Counted from the stretch's first letter, positions 1 through 6,990 are shown. The stretch: 56,494 bases of DNA from Nannocystis sp. (GCA_016712315.1 JADJRG010000011.1:1-56494), one strand, 5' to 3'. The notes: generated from the sequence alone by a model not told the origin. Numbers and translations: made by a program.

Positions 1-67
1 GGTACTCCTGCACCTCCGTGGATTGCTTTCGCGTTGCCACGCGGCAGTACCCAATCGCGGTCGTCAT
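1..67 (-). CDS. Serine recombinase-like N-terminus (partial, cut by window edge)
   Basis: The first 22 codons of a minus-strand gene start at ATG 65-67, overlapping the stop of the gene before it as TGATG. The peptide contains GYCRVATRKQ, which matches the catalytic-loop signature of resolvase/invertase-type serine recombinases (Y-x-R-V-S-T-x-x-Q). The position of the nucleophilic serine is alanine here, while the neighbouring Arg and Gln are kept. The gene runs off the left edge. Its likely continuation is the minus-strand open frame entering from the right edge (55933-56494). If the two ends are joined directly, the frames differ by one base, so a base may be missing at the junction. The family call is fairly sure from the motif; the join is inference. 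Confidence 0.6.
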   Translation of the reverse strand, partial: MTTAIGYCRVATRKQSTEVQEY

Positions 68-315
68 CACTCACCTCCGACCTTCCGTGGCGAACCGACG
101 CGCGGCACCACCAGCCTCGCCATCTCTCGGCACTCGTCCGCCCACGAGTGGCGCACGTAGCCGCGTCGCGCATCGCGCACCTCGTCGTGTGCCGTGTGTG
201 TCCACCGTCGCGTCACGCTCTCGCGCGCGCCGTCCACTTCGAGCAGCGTGATCTCGGCGAGTCGCTGTGCGATGGCCTCGACGTCGGCATCGGTGAGCGT
301 GCGCGCGGCGGTCAT
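67..315 (-). CDS. Hypothetical protein, 82 aa
   Basis: An 82-residue acidic-to-mixed protein with no motif I recognise. The start at ATG 313-315 is chosen because it overlaps the stop of the preceding gene (312-314) as ATGA, the usual arrangement in this operon. The longer upstream frame only shadows the next genes. The protein has a helical N-terminal half rich in Ala, Glu and Asp (about residues 5-30) and a basic C-terminus. It sits immediately before the recombinase-like gene, with which it overlaps by one base. Function unknown. Confidence 0.6.
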   Translation of the reverse strand: MTAARTLTDADVEAIAQRLAEITLLEVDGARESVTRRWTHTAHDEVRDARRGYVRHSWADECREMARLVVPRVGSPRKVGGE

Positions 316-485
316 GCTCTGCGCTCCCGTCCTCCGCGCCACAGCCACGCGAGCGCCTGTCTCCGCAACTCGGCGGTGGTGCAGATCCGCCGCTTGCTCT
401 CGCCGCGATGCAGCACAGAGCGCCGCGCCTTGCGTGCCCACGCGTTCGCCTTGCGCCGGATGCGTGCTCGTCGTCGGCGCGTCAT
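312..485 (-). CDS. Small basic protein, 57 aa
   Basis: A very basic 57-residue protein: Arg and Lys make up roughly a third of the chain, beginning with a run of arginines at residues 3-11. It could bind nucleic acid, but no known fold is visible. The start at 483-485 overlaps the stop of the preceding gene as ATGA. It belongs to the leftward early operon. Because it is short and arginine-rich, the call rests mainly on the gapless overlap with both neighbours. Confidence 0.5.
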   Translation of the reverse strand: MTRRRRARIRRKANAWARKARRSVLHRGESKRRICTTAELRRQALAWLWRGGRERRA

Positions 486-1069
486 CGGCCAGCCTCCGGC
501 CACAGCGCGTCAGCCACGCGGCACACCACGCACACCTCGCAGTCCTCATCGTGGTCCTCGTGCAGCGTCGAGTGGTCGCATGCACAGTCGCACCCGTTGT
601 CGCTCACGACGTTCCCGGCCGCCTCGATGCGCGCCCGCGCCTCGTCTCGCTCGCGCTCGGCCTTCTCCGCTCGCTCGGTCGCCGCGTCTCGCTCGCGCAC
701 TACCGCCGCCCACGTTGCGTGAGCGTCGGCGACCGACTGCGAGACGCCGTGCTCTCCGGTGTGGTGCCCACCGTCGCGGTGGATGATGGCGAGCAGGTTG
801 TCCCGCTCGCGCTCCGCGGTCTCCGCTCGCTCGCGCAGCGAGCGCACCGATGCGATCGCCGCGTTCTTCGCGTCGCACGTGTCGCAGCCGACCTCGGCGT
901 GCCGCTTCGGTGAGCACATGCCGAACGAAAGCGCGCGCACGATCTCGTCGTCGTCCACGCGAGAGCGTCGCTCGCCCTCCTCGTGCATCGCCGTCAGCAG
1001 CTCGCGCGTCAGGCGCACGCGGCCGTCGGGCGTCACCGCGGCGCGTAGGGCTTCGTACAGGTCGGTCAT
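482..1069 (-). CDS. Coiled-coil protein with C-terminal cysteine cluster, 195 aa
   Basis: The middle of the protein (about residues 75-160) is a long charged helix with heptad-like Arg/Glu/Leu patterning, so a coiled coil is likely. A CxxC pair (CDTCDAKN) lies just before the helix. The last 35 residues carry CDCACDH, HEDHDEDCEVC and VCR, a cluster that could bind zinc. No catalytic motif is visible. The start at 1067-1069 overlaps the previous stop as ATGA. This is one of several small cysteine-rich proteins in the leftward operon; a scaffold or DNA-binding role is only a guess. Confidence 0.65.
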   Translation of the reverse strand: MTDLYEALRAAVTPDGRVRLTRELLTAMHEEGERRSRVDDDEIVRALSFGMCSPKRHAEVGCDTCDAKNAAIASVRSLRERAETAERERDNLLAIIHRDGGHHTGEHGVSQSVADAHATWAAVVRERDAATERAEKAERERDEARARIEAAGNVVSDNGCDCACDHSTLHEDHDEDCEVCVVCRVADALWPEAGR

Positions 1070-1257
1070 CGCGTCCCCCTCTCGTCGACCTCTAGCGCCG
1101 CCCGCCTCACCCACGCCGCAGCGTCTGACGCACCGTCCGCGTCAAGTTCGTCGGCGACACGTTGCGCAAACCGCATCGCCCTCTTGGCGCCATCGATCGC
1201 GGTGAGGGCCGCGGAGACGGCGGCCATGCGCTGCGCGTTGCTCATCCCTTCGCCCAT
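1066..1257 (-). CDS. Hypothetical helical protein, 63 aa
   Basis: A 63-residue alanine-rich protein predicted to be mostly helical, with no recognisable domain. ATG 1255-1257 overlaps the upstream stop as TGATG and is taken as the start. A second ATG at 1243-1245 has a GAAGGG sequence just upstream and is a real alternative, giving 59 residues. The gene lies between two coiled-coil protein genes and overlaps both. Function unknown. Confidence 0.5.
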   Translation of the reverse strand: MGEGMSNAQRMAAVSAALTAIDGAKRAMRFAQRVADELDADGASDAAAWVRRAALEVDERGTR

Positions 1258-2048
1258 CACGCGCCTCCCCTCTCGGCCTCGTCTGCGTTGTTAGGCACCT
1301 CCGCGCCGATCCCGTGGACCGGATACTGGACGGCGCGGCCGCGAGCGCGCGCCGCCTCGTGCGTCGAGTCAGCGCGGATGCGCGCCTCTCGCTGTGCTGC
1401 GAGGTCGGTGGGGAGCGCGGCGAGAACGGCGATCACGCGCTCGCGCGCCGCGCGTGCTGGCGCGTCGTTGCCGACCCAAAAGCTCTCCCGGATGCTCTCG
1501 CTCGCCGCGTCCCGCACCTCAGCCAGCGCCGCCGCGAGCCGGTCGCGCTCGGCCTCGACGGGCGCGCGCACGCGTCGCTCGTGCTCGGCGGCGGCAGTCG
1601 CGAGGTCGGCGAGGACGCGATCGAGGTCGTCCCACTCCTCCGCGTGGACGATCTCCGTCATCGACACGGGCAGCGCCCGAGCCTTCGCCTGCACCGCGGA
1701 CGCCGCCGCATGCAGCGCCGCGAGCTGGGCTCGCGCTTCGTCGCGCTCGGCTTCCAGCTGCCGAGCCGCGTCCACGCGCGAGCCACACGCAGCAGGAAGC
1801 ACGAGGTCGAGGTCGAGCAGTTCGCGGCGCGCCTCGTCGCGTTCGCGCTGCATGACTTCGCGGGACGCGATGGCCTCGGCGAGCCTGGCGTCGGTCGTCT
1901 GCTCCGCAAGCCGCTTCCACTGCGCGGCCTCCTCGCGTGCCTCGTCGAGCACCGAGTCGGTCCGCGCGAGACGCAGCTCGGCCGCACGGATGCTCGCTTC
2001 GAGCTCAGCGACGTATGCGCGGATCTCTGCCTCTTCGTCGTTCGTCAT
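1257..2048 (-). CDS. Long coiled-coil protein, 263 aa
   Basis: Almost the whole chain is charged helix (about residues 5-125 and 150-230), broken near residue 85 by a short Pro/Gly/Cys stretch. Heptad patterning suggests a coiled-coil rod, perhaps an assembly or DNA-associated scaffold; no enzyme motif is visible. Residues 15-28 contain ELEASIRAAELRLAR, which recurs near the N-terminus of the terminase large subunit encoded at 17915-19381. The DNA under both copies is nearly identical over about 45 bases. The start at 2046-2048 follows a GGAGGT-type ribosome site. It is the first gene after an inverted repeat at 2190-2219, so it may be a weakly separate transcription unit. Confidence 0.65.
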   Translation of the reverse strand: MTNDEEAEIRAYVAELEASIRAAELRLARTDSVLDEAREEAAQWKRLAEQTTDARLAEAIASREVMQRERDEARRELLDLDLVLPAACGSRVDAARQLEAERDEARAQLAALHAAASAVQAKARALPVSMTEIVHAEEWDDLDRVLADLATAAAEHERRVRAPVEAERDRLAAALAEVRDAASESIRESFWVGNDAPARAARERVIAVLAALPTDLAAQREARIRADSTHEAARARGRAVQYPVHGIGAEVPNNADEAERGGA

Positions 2049-2189
2049 TCGCTACCTCCGCTCGTGCCCGCGCTGAGCTCGACGCCGTGCCGCTCGCCTC
2101 CTGTGGCGCACCGGATCGCCCGGTGACGTGGTGCCGTGGAGGGTTGTGGCTGCGGTGCTGTCAAGCGCAGCGCGCGGACGAGCCGCGCA

Positions 2190-2219
2190 GCCCACTGAGG
2201 AGTCGGCCCCTCAGTGGGC
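2190..2219 (-). terminator. Perfect 11-bp inverted repeat (terminator or attenuator candidate)
   Basis: GCCCACTGAGG (2190-2200) and CCTCAGTGGGC (2209-2219) form a perfect 11-bp stem with an 8-base loop. It starts inside the stop codon region of the leftward gene ending at 2211. There is no T-run after the stem in the leftward direction, so it is not a textbook intrinsic terminator. It could be an attenuator or RNA-stability hairpin between the recombination genes and the coiled-coil genes. The 162-base gap below it (2049-2210) holds a TTGACA hexamer on the minus strand (2159-2164) without a convincing -10 box. Confidence 0.45.
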
Positions 2220-2573
2220 ACCATCAAAAGGGATGGAGTCGTCCACGAAGTCGTCTTCGAATGCCGTGGCCTTGCCGCTCGACTGCGGCGAACGCGCGTT
2301 GCTCGGCCGCTGCGCGCGCTGCTGCGTGGACTCGCCCGCGCTCTCCACCTTCGCGTTGATGAACCAGCCGTCGAGGTAGCCCTTCTCGTCGGGCTTGATG
2401 ACCTCCTGCGTGCCGTCCTTGCGGACGATCTTGATCGCAGCCACGCCGCGATCGACCTTGCCGCCGAGCTGTCCGCGCTCGTTGCGCCAGAACGCGAACA
2501 GGTCGACGTACTCGCGCTCGCCGTCCTTGCCCTTGCTCGCGAGACTGATCTTGACCTCGGGTCTGCCACTCAT
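2211..2573 (-). CDS. SSB-like protein with acidic C-terminal tip, 120 aa
   Basis: The N-terminal two thirds look like a small beta-rich domain (SGRPEVKISLASKG, then YVDLFAFWRN, then a strand-rich stretch to about residue 75). The remainder is a flexible linker ending in the acidic patch FEDDFVDDSIPF. Bacterial and phage single-stranded-DNA-binding proteins end in a similar DDDIPF tip that recruits partners. Here four more residues follow it. The neighbours are a Rad52-type annealing protein and a YqaJ-type exonuclease, which makes an ssDNA-binding role reasonable. The OB fold itself is not certain by eye. The start at 2571-2573 overlaps the rad52 stop as TGATG. Confidence 0.55.
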   Translation of the reverse strand: MSGRPEVKISLASKGKDGEREYVDLFAFWRNERGQLGGKVDRGVAAIKIVRKDGTQEVIKPDEKGYLDGWFINAKVESAGESTQQRAQRPSNARSPQSSGKATAFEDDFVDDSIPFDGAH

Positions 2574-3196
2574 CACCGACCTCCACTCTGCGCCTGCGCG
2601 CCCTGTGCGGCCATGCGCCGCGCCTTCTCTTCGTTGATCCGCTTGCGCAGACCGTCACTCAGCGTCGGCCAGAGCTTGCGCAGCTCGCTGGCCGGGATGA
2701 CTCCGCTGCTCCAGTCGTCGTAGATGCGCGCCTCCTGCGAGGCCGTGTGCGCGGGCGCTTGCTCCGCCGACTCGTCGGCGACGTGCTCCTGCGTCTTGTC
2801 GTAGAGCGCGAGGCCGAGCCTGTAGCCCAGCGACTTCGCGCACCGCTTGAGCGCGTCCGTGCACGCTTCCTTCTCGGCGCTCTCGACCGCGATGCCTGCC
2901 TGCTTGTCGATGCCGTGCCCGTGGCCACGATCGACGATGCGCACGCCGCCAGCCTCGAGCACGCAGCGCGCGCTGTAGCTCACGCGCCATCGCCCCTTGT
3001 CGTCCTGCTCGCGCGACACCTCGCGCGTGTCGCCAGCGTCGTACGACCAGCCCGACGGAAAGACGCGGTTGAGCTCCGCGATCACCCACCAGCCTTCCAC
3101 GTACGACAGCGCGCGCCCGGCCTGCTCGCGCTGCGCCACGCGCTCGCGAGGCAGCGCCTCGTTGAGCATCGACCTCTGGATCTCGCTGATCGTCAT
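2573..3196 (-). CDS. Rad52-family single-strand annealing protein, 207 aa
   Basis: This is a phage recombinase of the Rad52/22 family, which pairs complementary single strands during recombination. Family marks are the N-terminal helix followed by SYVEGWWVIAELNRVFPSG (about residues 33-52) and the core DRGHGHGIDKQ, then a helix with AEKEACTDALKRCAKSLG and YRLGLALYDK (about residues 100-142). The C-terminal 65 residues form a variable tail. It overlaps the exonuclease gene upstream and the SSB-like gene downstream, so exonuclease, annealer and ssDNA binder form one recombination module, as in lambda Red-type systems. The start at 3194-3196 overlaps the exonuclease stop as ATGA. Confidence 0.85.
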   Translation of the reverse strand: MTISEIQRSMLNEALPRERVAQREQAGRALSYVEGWWVIAELNRVFPSGWSYDAGDTREVSREQDDKGRWRVSYSARCVLEAGGVRIVDRGHGHGIDKQAGIAVESAEKEACTDALKRCAKSLGYRLGLALYDKTQEHVADESAEQAPAHTASQEARIYDDWSSGVIPASELRKLWPTLSDGLRKRINEEKARRMAAQGAQAQSGGR

Positions 3197-3888
3197 TGCC
3201 TCACCCTCTCCACGTCCGCCCACGCGCGGACACACACGTCACGGATGCGCGCGATCTCTCGCTCGTCGCGCTCGATGAGCCACGAGACAGGCCGCGTGTC
3301 CTCGCCACGCACCCAGCCAGGCCCGCACACCAGCACCGCAGCGGCGGCGGACATGCACGCCATCTGCGCCTGCGTCTGAGCGCGCCAGTACCAGGCGCAC
3401 TCGCTCGGATGGTCGAACGTGCATTTCGCTTCGACCGCGATCAGCTCGTCGCTCGGCCCACGGCACCACGCGTCGGGCGTGGCTGTCAGTCGCGGGCACT
3501 CGTCATCACGCAGCGGGAGAAACTCCCGCGGCATCGCGTCTGCCATCGTCACGCCGTCGAAGCCGCACTCGCGCGCCCACGTCTCGACAAGCTCTCGCTC
3601 TCTCCGCGCACCCTCACTCATCGCACGAGAGAGGCGAACGCTCGCGAGCAGTCCCGCCTTGCGCGCCACGATGCGCGGGACGTTGCCGCGTCGCGTGACC
3701 TCAGCGTCCTCGAGATGGTAGCGCCGCGCCGTGCGCGCCTCGTCGTCTCGATGGTCGTACGCGAGCAGCAGCGCTGGCACCTCAGACGCGCCCCACCCGT
3801 GACGCCGACGCGCGAGCCACGGGTCAGCCACGACGACAGCCGTCTGCGCCGCCACCGTCTCGTGATCGAGCGACAGCGCGTCACCCAC
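3193..3888 (-). CDS. YqaJ-type viral exonuclease, 231 aa
   Basis: A PD-(D/E)XK-superfamily exonuclease of the YqaJ/lambda-Exo group, expected to resect double-stranded ends for the Rad52-like partner. Visible marks are the early HGWGASEVPALL segment, the helix with RERELVETWARECG, the catalytic Asp in RLTATPDAWCRG, and the E-x-K motif in LIAVEAKCTFDHP. These are followed by YWRAQTQAQMACM, the family's conserved Gln-containing helix. I chose GTG at 3886-3888 as start because it overlaps the end of the preceding gene by eight bases. The frame stays open further upstream, but that stretch is the shadow of the neighbour. Confidence 0.8.
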   Translation of the reverse strand: MGDALSLDHETVAAQTAVVVADPWLARRRHGWGASEVPALLLAYDHRDDEARTARRYHLEDAEVTRRGNVPRIVARKAGLLASVRLSRAMSEGARRERELVETWARECGFDGVTMADAMPREFLPLRDDECPRLTATPDAWCRGPSDELIAVEAKCTFDHPSECAWYWRAQTQAQMACMSAAAAVLVCGPGWVRGEDTRPVSWLIERDEREIARIRDVCVRAWADVERVRQ

Positions 3889-4090
3889 CGCGCACCTCGT
3901 CGATGCGCGACACCGCGAGCATGAGCGCGTCCTGGAGGTCGGCGGCCACGATGAGCGCGTCAATGCCGGAGACGTCCACGGCCCACCCGCCGAGTCGCCG
4001 CGACCACCATAGACCGTCGAGGCGCATCCCGCGCTCGCGCAGCATCTCGCCGAACTGCCGCACCGTCAGCTCGCCAGCCAGCGCGGTCAC
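3881..4090 (-). CDS. Hypothetical protein, 69 aa
   Basis: A 69-residue protein that starts with GTG at 4088-4090, overlapping the previous stop as GTGA. It has a small alpha/beta look: a helix near residues 10-20, then LDGLWWSRRLGGWAVDVSG, then a helix rich in Ala and Leu. No family is recognised. It is translated just before the exonuclease and overlaps it by eight bases, so the two are probably translationally coupled. Confidence 0.55.
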   Translation of the reverse strand: MTALAGELTVRQFGEMLRERGMRLDGLWWSRRLGGWAVDVSGIDALIVAADLQDALMLAVSRIDEVRGG

Positions 4091-4449
4091 GACGCGTCCT
4101 CCATCATCACGCTCTCGACCTCGTACCAGGGACCGTCGTCGGCGTACGCCATGGTTGACGAGACACGCAGCCAGTACGACCGCGCTCCGCTGGTCGCATG
4201 CTCGTACTGCCGCACGAGCGACGAGTCGTACTCGGCCACGAAGCGCGCCACCTCCTCGGTCATCTCGCCGTACGCGTCGATGTCCTCGCGCACCGCTCGC
4301 TCACGCGCCTCACGCACACGCTCCGTGCACAGCGCCGCGTAGCGAAGCGCGGCATCCTCGGAGGCGAACGCGCGCACCGGCCACTCGCTGCGATCCGAGT
4401 AGCATCCGGCCGATCCGCGCACGACCCACACCCACACGAGGCGGCTCAC
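4087..4449 (-). CDS. Hypothetical protein, 120 aa
   Basis: A 120-residue acidic protein with a beta-rich N-terminus (SRLVWVWVVRGSAGC, residues 2-16), a central helix of about 35 residues, and a C-terminal strand pair ending in acidic residues. It resembles the small ASCH/PUA-like or DUF proteins common in phage early regions, but I cannot name a family. GTG at 4447-4449 overlaps the previous stop as GTGA and is used as start; the open frame upstream is not coding in character. Confidence 0.55.
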   Translation of the reverse strand: MSRLVWVWVVRGSAGCYSDRSEWPVRAFASEDAALRYAALCTERVREARERAVREDIDAYGEMTEEVARFVAEYDSSLVRQYEHATSGARSYWLRVSSTMAYADDGPWYEVESVMMEDAS

Positions 4450-5030
4450 GACGCGTCCCCGGTGAGGGTGACGAGCGATGCGCTCCACGCGTCGATGATG
4501 AGCCTGGGGCCTCGGTCCACGATCGGATCGCCCGCGACGTCCCAGGCGATGATCTCGCCGTGCTTGCCGTCGCACATCACCCGCGCGCCGATGTAGAGGC
4601 CGCGCTTGACCGCCTCCGCGTTCGGCTTGCGCGTGGTCGCCGCGGGGCGGATGACGGTGAGCCGATGGTCATCCACTCGGCCCACCAATCCAGATCTTAG
4701 CCATTGCACCATCGCGCAGCCGGCCGGCGTGTGCGCCACAATGTGAGCAAGCGAGCCATCGATCTCGTCGCGCACAACCGCGCCCACGAGTAGCCCGCGC
4801 CTTCTCGCTTCCTCGCTCGGCTGCGGCACTGGCGGGATCGCGACGGGCTCGGGGAGGGCGTCGATGAAGCGGAGGAACGAGATGAGCGCTTCGACCCAGC
4901 GCAGCCGCGCCGTCTGTGCGTCGAACGCCAGATAGAACGCAGCGGTGCTACGCTCTGCTGAGACCTCGCCCTTGCGCGCGTGGTCTGCCCACATCCGCGC
5001 CTCCGCAGCGTGCTCCTTCGCGGTCGTCAT
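4446..5030 (-). CDS. Protein with two small beta domains (KOW-like repeat), 194 aa
   Basis: The first 75 residues are helical. They are followed by two related beta-rich stretches: RRGLLVGAVVRDEIDGSL... (about residues 85-130) and KRGLYIGARVMCDGKHGEI... (about 142-190). The second contains IGARV then WDVAGDPIVD. The C-terminal domain of the rightward gene at 20203-21300 has the same plan (IGSRV then WDEDGDPMIDG), so the two proteins share a module. The short hydrophobic-Gly pattern recalls KOW or SH3-like barrels that bind nucleic acid or protein. ATG 5028-5030 overlaps the previous stop as TGATG. Function unknown. Confidence 0.6.
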   Translation of the reverse strand: MTTAKEHAAEARMWADHARKGEVSAERSTAAFYLAFDAQTARLRWVEALISFLRFIDALPEPVAIPPVPQPSEEARRRGLLVGAVVRDEIDGSLAHIVAHTPAGCAMVQWLRSGLVGRVDDHRLTVIRPAATTRKPNAEAVKRGLYIGARVMCDGKHGEIIAWDVAGDPIVDRGPRLIIDAWSASLVTLTGDAS

Positions 5031-5629
5031 CACGCCACCTCCCCGCGCGCCAACTCCACGAAGACGCGCTGCTCGTCGACCGTGCGGCCCGCGGCCTCGG
5101 CGGCTACGAGGTCGTTGTACTGGAGCCACTGACACTCTCCGCGGTTGACGCGAATCTGACGGTCGCCGACGGTGATGCGCAGTGACACGCGCAGAGCGGC
5201 GACCACTCGCACATAGCGCCCGCCGAGCACCCACCACACGCGGTCGCCAGGCTTTGCGCTGGCCACGTCCACGTTCTGCTTGGCGAGCGCCTGTAGACGC
5301 TCGGCCCGCGCCTCCTTCTGGCGTCGTGCGAGCTCACCGAGAATGGCCGACCGCGCATCGTCCGACGCGCGCTCGATGACGCTTGCGTCCGCGTCGTACG
5401 CCTCGACGCATCGGCGCGCGTACTCGTTCGACGCGTCGGCCGACGCCTGCCACTGGGCGCGACGCTCGTTGTCGTACTCGCCACGGCACGCGCGGCAGTG
5501 CGCGACGTCCGTGCGGTGTGTGCGCTTCTCGTGCCCGCACGCGAGCATGCGGAGCGGCGCGCGAGGCATCACCTCGCACTGCGCGTCGACCGTCTCGCGA
5601 TCGAGCGCGATGTCGTCGCGCGCGCTCAC
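5030..5629 (-). CDS. Zinc-finger and coiled-coil protein, 199 aa
   Basis: Residues about 29-51 contain CGHEKRTHRTDVAHCRACRG, a C-x-H then C-x-x-C arrangement consistent with one zinc site. A long charged helix (about residues 53-110) is followed by a beta-rich end with GDRVWWVLGGRYVRVVAAL and VGDRQIRVNRGECQWL. This helix-plus-small-barrel layout resembles the neighbouring gene at 4446-5030. GTG 5627-5629 overlaps the preceding stop as GTGA and is used as start. No enzyme motif; function unknown. Confidence 0.6.
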   Translation of the reverse strand: MSARDDIALDRETVDAQCEVMPRAPLRMLACGHEKRTHRTDVAHCRACRGEYDNERRAQWQASADASNEYARRCVEAYDADASVIERASDDARSAILGELARRQKEARAERLQALAKQNVDVASAKPGDRVWWVLGGRYVRVVAALRVSLRITVGDRQIRVNRGECQWLQYNDLVAAEAAGRTVDEQRVFVELARGEVA

Positions 5630-5823
5630 GACGCGCTCCGTCGCTCTGCAGCCACGCGGCGCAGCCACATGCGCACGTCGCGAGGAGTCGCCTCCGGTCC
5701 GGCAAGGCGCACCGCGGCGAGGACGACGGCGCCGAGCTCGCTGCGAGGCTCGCAGTCGCACCGACGAGCGCCGGTGGCGTCGCACGTCTCGCCGCAGCGC
5801 GCGCACATGACGAGGGCGCTCAC
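5626..5823 (-). CDS. Small zinc-ribbon protein, 65 aa
   Basis: A 65-residue protein whose N-terminus has CARCGETCDATGARRCDC, four to six cysteines in a zinc-ribbon spacing. The rest is a short helical segment with ATPRDVRMWLRR, similar to a small helix-turn-helix but too short to be sure. The GTG start at 5821-5823 overlaps the previous stop as GTGA. It is one of a run of cysteine-containing small proteins in the leftward operon. Confidence 0.55.
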   Translation of the reverse strand: MSALVMCARCGETCDATGARRCDCEPRSELGAVVLAAVRLAGPEATPRDVRMWLRRVAAERRSAS

Positions 5824-6077
5824 GACGCACGCTCCTCTCCGGGCCTGACCTCATGCGCCCACACGTCGATCCACTGCCCGTCGCGCTTCACGCGGACGTA
5901 CTCGCGGCCAACCAGGTGATCCGGAAGCTCGTGCGTGGGGCACACGAACCGGTGCTCGCCGGTCGCGCGCGTGTACTCGACGCGCATCATCGCGAGGCGC
6001 GCGCCACACACGTCGCAGTGCATGGTGAGCCGGCACTCGTGGACGCGATACCCATCGCCGAAGTCGGGGGCGCTCAC
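5820..6077 (-). CDS. Small zinc-ribbon protein, 85 aa
   Basis: An 85-residue protein with CDVCGARLAMM near residue 21 and CPTH near residue 46, which could form a single C2-CH zinc site around a beta hairpin. The C-terminus has KRDGQWIDVWAHEV. GTG 6075-6077 overlaps the upstream stop as GTGA, and the frame upstream of it is not coding in character. Function unknown; DNA or protein binding is plausible from the ribbon. Confidence 0.55.
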   Translation of the reverse strand: MSAPDFGDGYRVHECRLTMHCDVCGARLAMMRVEYTRATGEHRFVCPTHELPDHLVGREYVRVKRDGQWIDVWAHEVRPGEERAS

Positions 6078-6466
6078 GACGCCACCTCGCGTCCAGCCAG
6101 AGCCCGCCTTGCAACCCCGTCGTCGAGCAGGCGCGCTTCCCACGCTCTTCCCACAATGCCCCAGAACGAGCCGTCTCCGCGGCCTCTCCATCCGTGGCGC
6201 ACACTGCATCGCGTCTCGACGGCGCCAATGAGCACGAGCGGCCTGAGGGTGATGGCCGTCCGACCATCGATCTCGGTCCACCCACGCGACAGTCCGGCAA
6301 CTACCCGAGACGCTCGCTCGCTCCATCGTGTGAAATCGGCAGCGTATCGCGTGCGCGCTGCACGCGACATGCGCCCGAGCTGCACAGTGGACACCTCGCC
6401 GATGTGCGGCGTGTGTACGCCAGCGCGTGCCTTCCACTGCGCGCGCGTCATCTGCCACGCTTCCAT
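6074..6466 (-). CDS. Hypothetical protein, 130 aa
   Basis: A 130-residue basic protein with no recognised domain. The N-terminal half is helical (RSMSRAARTRY region), followed by a strand-rich part with TEIDGRTAITLRPLVLIG and a tryptophan-containing tail (SFWGIVGRAWEARLL). ATG 6464-6466 overlaps the stop of the first gene of the operon as TGATG. It is the second gene read from the leftward early promoter. Confidence 0.55.
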   Translation of the reverse strand: MEAWQMTRAQWKARAGVHTPHIGEVSTVQLGRMSRAARTRYAADFTRWSERASRVVAGLSRGWTEIDGRTAITLRPLVLIGAVETRCSVRHGWRGRGDGSFWGIVGRAWEARLLDDGVARRALAGREVAS

Positions 6467-6972
6467 CACGCCACCTCCCGCACGACGCACGGCCGCTCGG
6501 GGCGCGCCTCTGCGTAGCTGAGCGGCCACGCACGCACGCCGGCCTCGTCGTCGTTGATGGGCATCGACGCGTACCCCTCCTCGCACGCGCGCATCGTCGC
6601 CTCGCTCGCGACGAGCCCGCGGCCGTGGCAGCGCGGGCACGGCGTGCGCGGGCCGTCCTCGATGCGCTCGCCGTCGGGCGTCTCGCGCATCGCGACGTGG
6701 TAGCCGTCGCCGTCGCACGCGTCGCAGCCCTCGTCGGCGTCGCCCATGTCGACGTCGAGCGCGTCGTCGTACCAGCACGCCATCTCGAGCGGCGCGGGCG
6801 CGGGCAGCGTCTCACGGTTCGCTGCCTCGTCCGCTCGCGCGCAGTCGGGGCACGCGTGCTCGACGCGCGTCCAGCGCATCTCGCCGGCCACGTGCCGCCA
6901 CTCGCCAGCCACCACGACACCCGTACCGACGCACGCGCAGCCGAGGCGCTGCGTCCTGATCTCGCCGTCCAT
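6466..6972 (-). CDS. DnaJ-type zinc-finger protein, first gene of leftward operon, 168 aa
   Basis: Four cysteine pairs resemble the CxxCxGxG repeats of DnaJ-type zinc domains: GCACVGTG near the start, CPDCAR, CDACDGDGYHV and CPRCHGRGLV. Such domains hold two zinc ions; here there is no J domain, so a chaperone role is not implied. A helical, acidic C-terminus follows. The start used is ATG 6970-6972, which has GGAGGT five bases upstream. The ATG at 6982-6984 is four codons earlier and lies almost exactly at the predicted transcription start, so a leaderless start there is a good alternative. It is the promoter-proximal gene of the leftward unit. Confidence 0.65.
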   Translation of the reverse strand: MDGEIRTQRLGCACVGTGVVVAGEWRHVAGEMRWTRVEHACPDCARADEAANRETLPAPAPLEMACWYDDALDVDMGDADEGCDACDGDGYHVAMRETPDGERIEDGPRTPCPRCHGRGLVASEATMRACEEGYASMPINDDEAGVRAWPLSYAEARPERPCVVREVA

Positions 6973-6990
6973 GCCGACCTCCATGCTGGG

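Noticed and set aside
34..786. Long plus-strand open frame (250 codons) at the left end
   Set aside because: Arg/Ser/Pro-rich translation without motifs; it mirrors the overlapping minus-strand genes, which have start-stop overlaps and sensible composition.
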